From the NCBI GenBank assembly GCA_032164245.1, contig JAVMKO010000003.1:8442651-8506650 (forward strand): a DNA stretch of 64,000 nt, given 5' to 3'. Under the pieces are notes generated by a model, which searched no databases, was not told the DNA's origin, and saw only the letters and a list, made by a program, of their open reading frames with translations. Within the stretch, counting starts at the first letter, position 1. Each line of letters starts with the position of its first letter. The DNA is from Sternotherus odoratus (Eukaryota > Chordata > Testudines > Kinosternidae). Below, piece by piece: positions 58,982 to 64,000 of this stretch. Position numbers and translations under genes: made by a program.

Positions 58982-59261
58982 TAATAGAATATTAGATGTA
59001 TACTTGTATTTCGCCAATAAACTGAAACTTAGTTGTCTAGAATTAGGGTTGATCACAATTGTATTTCTCTGAAATCCTATTTGTACAGATAACAATTATT
59101 ACTATTAAGAGATTACAAAATATATAAATGTCATTATGTTTAAAACAATATTTCCAGAGATCAGCATTTTCCCATAACCTATAAATATAGGGACTGAGTC
59201 TCCTCTCTATCTCAGTGTCTCTTTCTTCCAGTGACGCTTAGTTCCTGGCCCACATTCAGCC

Positions 59262-61216
59262 ATGAAGATCATTTATCTGCTCTTTGCTGTTGTCTTTCTG
59301 GTGCTCCAGGGTGTGCCAGGTAAGAAGTAAATGGAAACAAGGGATGATACAGAGGGATATATGGGAGCCTATACTAATATTATCTCACCATTTGTATTAA
59401 AAATAGGGTGACCAGATGTCTGGATTATATAGGGACAGTCCCGATTTTGGGGCTTTTTTCTTATATAGGCTCCTATTACTCCCCACCCCTGGCCCGATTG
59501 TACACATTTGCTGTCTGGTCACCCTAATGAGAAACATTTTTCTAACTTTTTTCTTATGAGTTCTAGCATGTCTTCAGTTTGCAGATGACACATGACATTT
59601 GAGAGGAATTATTCTGAGGTGAGGGAAGTGTCTTTGCTACCTCCAGTAAAACTCACTGGGATTTGACTGATTTATAAGCACTGGGGAGAAAAATTCCCAT
59701 AATGTTTTCCTCAGGTCTTTCTGGGGCTTGTTGCTTAAATTACCCCACGATCTACCCACACAGCACGTACTCATCCTCAAACAGGGAATCACAGAACTGA
59801 ACAACAGAATGGGATACACACAAAATGAACTCGTGCCAACTCTGTTCAATATTCCTGTGGTCTAGAATAAGGTGCATAGGGCTGGGAGGGAAAAACTGTA
59901 ACTTACAATGTAACTTCTGCTGCTCACTGTTGTTAGTAATTCTGTGCCATTCACAGTTTGTATTATAAAGTCAGGCCTCATTTCCCACGGAGAGGTTACA
60001 CAGGTGGGAACAGAACCCGGGTCTATAAAATGGCTTCCCCTCATCTCAGTGTCTTAGCCCCACTCTCTCTCTCAGAACATGTCACTAGTATGTGCTTGGC
60101 TGCTCTTCTAGAAATGATATCATCAGGGTGGGACAGCCTTTGCAGCTGTGACAATGAAGAGTTGTTGGTTGACCAACAACCTCCAACTAAAAATATTGTA
60201 CCCTAATTAACCTACAAGCTTTGGCTGTGCACATTAGGGCGGCATTTTCAAAATAACAGCTCCTTCAAATATAACCCAAGAGTGGTAATTAGTTATCAAG
60301 AAACTATTCCTGAGTGAGTCTTCAGAAAAAAATCTGCCCAGTCTCCCAGACAGTCAGGCGTTCACACCAGTAGGGACGTTTTCAAGCCCTTCTCTTTCTA
60401 AAAATGGTAGTCACAAAACCCAGTGCTGAGCCAATTCAACCCTAATTAGCTGAATTGTACTGATGATATTTCCTGGCACATCATGGTCAGATCCCGAGGG
60501 AATCACATGCATAGCAGCAGCCACTTAGAGAAGGTAGACTTAAAGGCAGCATATGATGTCTGTGCTCATAGCTACAGTCCTCAAATCTGCAGCCTGAGAC
60601 ACAGGGCCTCTGTTTAATTAACTCACTTTGTTCCCTTCTTAAAGTCAGCCACGGAATGTGCACAGAAGTAAACCCATGTGAGGTGTAGTACTAAAGGGGT
60701 GATAAGGTTTTACACTTGAAGATAATCTGTCTGTTTTAGCTAGGTGTAAGTGAATAGAAAAGAGAGACCCGATAAAAGACAGAATAGATAAGTTCATAGA
60801 GGGTAGGTATTCGCTAGAGTGGGCAGGGATGGTGTCCCTAGCTTCTATTTGTCAGAAGCTGGGAATGAGTGATAGGGGATAGATCACTTGAGGATTCCCT
60901 GTTCTGTTCATTCTCTGTGGAGCACCTGGCATTGGCCACTGCTGGAAAACAGGAGACCAGGCTATATGCATCTTTGATCTGACCCAGTTTCGCTATTCTT
61001 ACGGGCTTAAATGCCTGTCATCCTTTAATCATAGCCCTTATTAACCCTGCTCTGCAGACTGATGATGACACTTCTTCTTTCTACAGAATTCTCCAAGGCT
61101 CAATTCCTCAGCAAGATATGTAGACTGCGTGGGGGGTTTTGTAACTTTGAGTATTGTCCTGCTAAAATGGTACGAATTGGAAAGTGCTCTGAAAATGGGA
61201 GCCTTTGCTGTGTAAG
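59262..61216 (+). CDS. Beta-defensin gene E (last exon outside window)
   Basis: Exons seen are exon 1 (non-coding, ends 58479), exon 2 59232-59319 with ATG at 59262, and exon 3 61087-61216. Donor GTAAGT follows exon 3 but no exon 4 is found before 64000. A Helitron with a long minisatellite begins 1.1 kb into intron 3, so exon 4 should lie beyond it. The signal MKIIYLLFAVVFLVLQGVP is identical to gene D. Cysteines are at residues 31, 38, 43, 53, 60 and 61 (C-x6-C-x4-C-x9-C-x6-CC). The mature part keeps CRLRGGFC but differs at most other positions (NFEY between Cys2 and Cys3, where D has KIGR) and is less basic. It is likely functional if exon 4 is intact; this cannot be judged here. Confidence 0.9.
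59404..59526. mobile_element. Short hAT-like element, gene E intron 2
   Basis: TAGGGTGACCAGATGTCTGG to 'gtctggtcaccctaatg'. Same insertion as in gene D at 43028; absent from gene C. Confidence 0.85.
60770..61010 (+). repeat. CR1 LINE 3' end, gene E intron 2
   Basis: Paralogous with 44400-44655; ends 'gatctgacccagtttcgcta'. It carries a small internal deletion near 60810 relative to gene D. Confidence 0.85.
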
Positions 61217-61739
61217 GTAAGTTCAGCATTCCAAGTCAGACATTGCGGTGTGAACAGAAATCCCTGCTCCTCTCCTTCTTACATCCAAGCTGTTCTTTAA
61301 TGCTCTCAGAGGCTCTGCACACATGGTCCAGCCCAGAGGCCAAGGAGGCTTCAAGCCACATCTCTACTGCCCATATCCTAAGCCACCTGGGGACTGGAGT
61401 GGCCGCAACATGTATGAGAACCATTCCTCTGCCTGCTCTTACCTACAGGATCCTTACCCAGGCTGCCTATGCGGTACTTCATAGCCTGGAGTAGCCCAGA
61501 CTCTCTGCAATGCTCAATGCAAAAGCGGGGGCCTGAACACCCTATTGTCAACATGGCTATTATATTTTGAAATAGGGAAATCAAGTAGGAAAAACAAAGA
61601 CTGTAGGAGTGAATGCAGAGCTCAGTCTGCTCTGTATCAGTCTGCAGGGGAAGTGAAGGCAACAATTAGAAATAAAACAATATCTGTAACAAATGGGGGG
61701 AAAGATAACAGTCACTCTAAAATTAGAAGTGATGACGTT

Positions 61740-62240
61740 TAGATGTATGAAAGGGGAAGGTAAGGACATCAGGGAAGAATGCATGGCTCACAGTACGAAC
61801 GAAAAAGAAGTATTTTTAAAAAATATGAGGAAAAAAGGAAATCCTAGCAATGGTACAGTCCCTTTCATAGGTGGTGATAAAATTGTTAATAATGAAGCAG
61901 AAAAAGGCCAAGGTATTCTCTAAATATTTCTGTTCTGTATTTGGAAAGAAGCAAGATGATGTATTCCTATTACATGAGGATGTGCATTAAAAATAAGGAG
62001 GGTGTTAAAGAACATCCACTAGGGATAGACATTTTAAAATCAACAGACATAGAAAACTTCCTCTACAGAATCTTCAAAGAATTGGCCGAGGAGATCTCTG
62101 TTCCACTTACGATTCTTAACAAATTCTGGAGTGTTGTGGAGATTCCAGAAGACTAGAAGAGTGTTAATGTTCTGCCAGCAGGTAACAAGGTCAGGTAGGG
62201 TGACCTGGGCAATGATAGGCCATTTAGCCTGACAGTGACT
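61740..62240 (+). repeat. CR1 ORF2 relic, gene E intron 3
   Basis: The frame at about 62040-62156 reads 'ELAEEISVPLTILNKFW' then 'EIPED', the CR1 reverse transcriptase motif region, interrupted by stops. Only part of this relic survives in gene D. Confidence 0.75.
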
Positions 62241-62300
62241 TATCACAGCAGAAGGTTCTGATTAGAAACCTAGAACCACAGAACCCCATTAAAGCACACA

Positions 62301-64000
62301 TCTATATATATAAAAGTCAAGTGGTGTATGTATGAGTGTATGTATGTATGTATGTATGTATTTACATATGACAGCGAACTCCTCCCGCACCGTTTGAGCC
62401 AGAGACTTGAAATTTGGTACAGTGAGGGGTCTTGGGGTCTAGATCTTGGTAAGGGTCGAAAAATTTTCGGATCTCACCTCTGACGCCCCCCAGGGGTGAA
62501 AGTCTTTCAGGGCCAATCACATCGGCTGGGCAGTTAGGTGCTGATGATGTCATAATACCCCCTCCAACAGACACCGCACTCGCTCAGCTCGCCCCTCCCT
62601 CCTCCAACGGAACCCCGGAGATCCCTCAGCTCACTGCCCCTCCCCCCTCCCAACGGAACCACGGAGATCCCTCAGCTCACTGCCCCTCCCTCCTCCAACG
62701 GAACGCCGGAGATCACTCAGCTCACTGCTCCTCCCCCCTCCCAATGGAACCCCGGAGATCACTCAGCTCACTGCCCCTCCCCCCTCCCAACGGAACCCCG
62801 GAGATCCCTCAGCTCACTGCCCCTCCCTCCTCCAACGGAACCCCGGAGATCACTCAGCTCACTGCCCCTCCCCCCTCCAACGGAACCCCGGAGATCACTC
62901 AGCTCACTGCCCCTCCCTCCTCCAACGGAACCCCGGAGATCCCTCAGTTCTCTGCCCCTCCCCCCTCCCAATGGAACCCCGGAGATCACTCAGCTCACTG
63001 CCCCTCCCCCCTCCCAACGGAACCCCGGAGATCACTCAGCTCACTGCCCCTCCCTCCTCCCAACGGAACCCCGGAGATCCCTCAGCTCACTGCCCCTCCC
63101 TCCTCCAACGGAACCCCAGAGATCACTCAGCTCACTGCCCCTCCCCCCTCCAACAGAACCCCGGAGATCACTCAGCTCACTGCCCCTCCCCCCTCCAACA
63201 GAACCCCGGAGATCACTCAGCTCACTGCCCCTCCCCCCTCCCAACGGAACCCCGGAGATCACTCAGCTCACTGCCCCTCCCCCCTCCCAAAGGAACCCCG
63301 GAGATCACTCAGCTCACTGCCCCTCCCTCCTCCAACGGAACCCCGGAGATCCCTCAGTTCTCTGCCCCTCCCCCCTCCCAATGGAACCCCGGAGATCACT
63401 CAGCTCACAGCCCCTCCCCCCTCCCAACGGAACCCCGGAGATCACTCAGCTCACTGCCCCTCCCTCCTCCAACGGAACCCCGGAGATCACTCAGCTCACT
63501 GCCCCTCCCTCCTCCAACGGAACCCCGGAGATCCCTCAGTTCTCTGCCCCTCCCCCCTCCCAATGGAACCCCGGAGATCACTCAGCTCACTGCCCCTCCC
63601 CCCTCCCAACGGAACCCCGGAGATCACTCAGCTCACTGCCCCTCCCTCCTCCCAACGGAACCCCGGAGATCCCTCAGCTCACTGCCCCTCCCTCCTCCAA
63701 CGGAACCCCAGAGATCACTCAGCTCACTGCCCCTCCCCCCTCCAACAGAACCCCGGAGATCACTCAGCTCACTGCCCCTCCCTCCTCCAACGGAAACCCG
63801 GAGATCCCTCAGTTCTCTGCCCCTCCCCCCTCCCAATGGAACCCCGGAGATCACTCAGCTCACAGCCCCTCCCCCCTCCCAACGGAACCCCGGAGATCAC
63901 TCAGCTCACTGCCCCTCCCTCCTCCAACGGAACCCCGGAGATCACTCAGCTCACTGCCCCTCCCCCCTCCCAACGGAACCCCGGAGATCACTCAGCTCAC
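62301..64000 (+). mobile_element. Non-autonomous Helitron, copy 3 (gene E intron 3, cut by window)
   Basis: Begins TCTATATATATAAAAGTC directly after 'aaagcacaca', the same base position as copy 1 in gene D, so copies 1 and 3 descend from one insertion older than the D/E duplication. Its 5' block is closer to copy 2 than to copy 1. It runs into the C-rich minisatellite and past the window end; no CTAG end is seen. Confidence 0.92.
62575..64000 (+). repeat. 45/46-bp C-rich minisatellite in Helitron copy 3
   Basis: At least 31 units of the same repeat as in copy 2, still continuing at the window end. Variant units with 'ccctcagttctctgcccctc' recur at 62941, 63351, 63533 and 63806, so blocks of several units have been copied together. 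Minus-strand frames of 73 codons are repeat products. Confidence 0.95.

Noticed and set aside
62768..63854. Three 73-codon minus-strand frames rich in 'GGGRG'
   Set aside because: Repeat translations of the minisatellite on the other strand.

Overview
The window looks like nuclear DNA of a cryptodire turtle. Evidence: interrupted genes with GT/AG introns, many decayed CR1 LINE pieces, tRNA-derived SINEs with recognisable A and B boxes, and interspersed repeats and short hAT-like elements I recognise as typical of turtle genomes. The species assignment rests on recognising these repeats, not on a search.

The only protein-coding genes I can support form a beta-defensin cluster. Five genes share one architecture: a TATA-driven non-coding exon 1; exon 2 with the end of the 5' UTR and 58 coding bases of signal peptide; exon 3 of 127 or 130 bases with all six cysteines; and a tiny exon 4 with the last 4-5 codons. 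Genes A (4947-7961) and B (15516-19441) are on the minus strand. Genes C (29628-34564), D (42885-48842) and E (from 59262; last exon not in the window) are on the plus strand. B and C diverge from each other across about 6 kb of relics. Peptides are 66-67 residues, cationic, with spacing C-x6-C-x4-C-x9-C-x5/6-CC.

Around the genes lie broken defensin pieces: a nonsense-mutated signal exon (24121-24208), two mirror-image decayed signal exons (12329-12410 minus, 26147-26229 plus), an intron-3 relic (14283-14640) and a scrambled inverted relic (about 51360-52400). All five genes carry the same Tigger-like element in intron 1, so that insertion predates the duplications. D and E come from a recent duplication whose left edge lies in a CR1 copy. 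Their introns are nearly identical next to exon 3, but exon 3 itself differs at about 27 of 130 bases, almost all amino-acid changing.

The main mobile-element story is a family of non-autonomous Helitrons (45270-46730, 55920-57679, 62301-end). Boundaries can be proved from empty paralogous sites: insertion between A and T, 5' TC, 3' CTAG with a hairpin, no target duplication. Each carries a C-rich 45/46-bp minisatellite and/or a G-rich minisatellite, and different copies have expanded different arrays. The long open frames within these arrays are not genes. Other notable structures are a perfect 37-bp-arm palindrome in gene D intron 3, a 480-bp inverted repeat in gene B intron 3, a 5S rRNA pseudogene, and a duplicated unidentified exon-like frame at 36761 and 53832.
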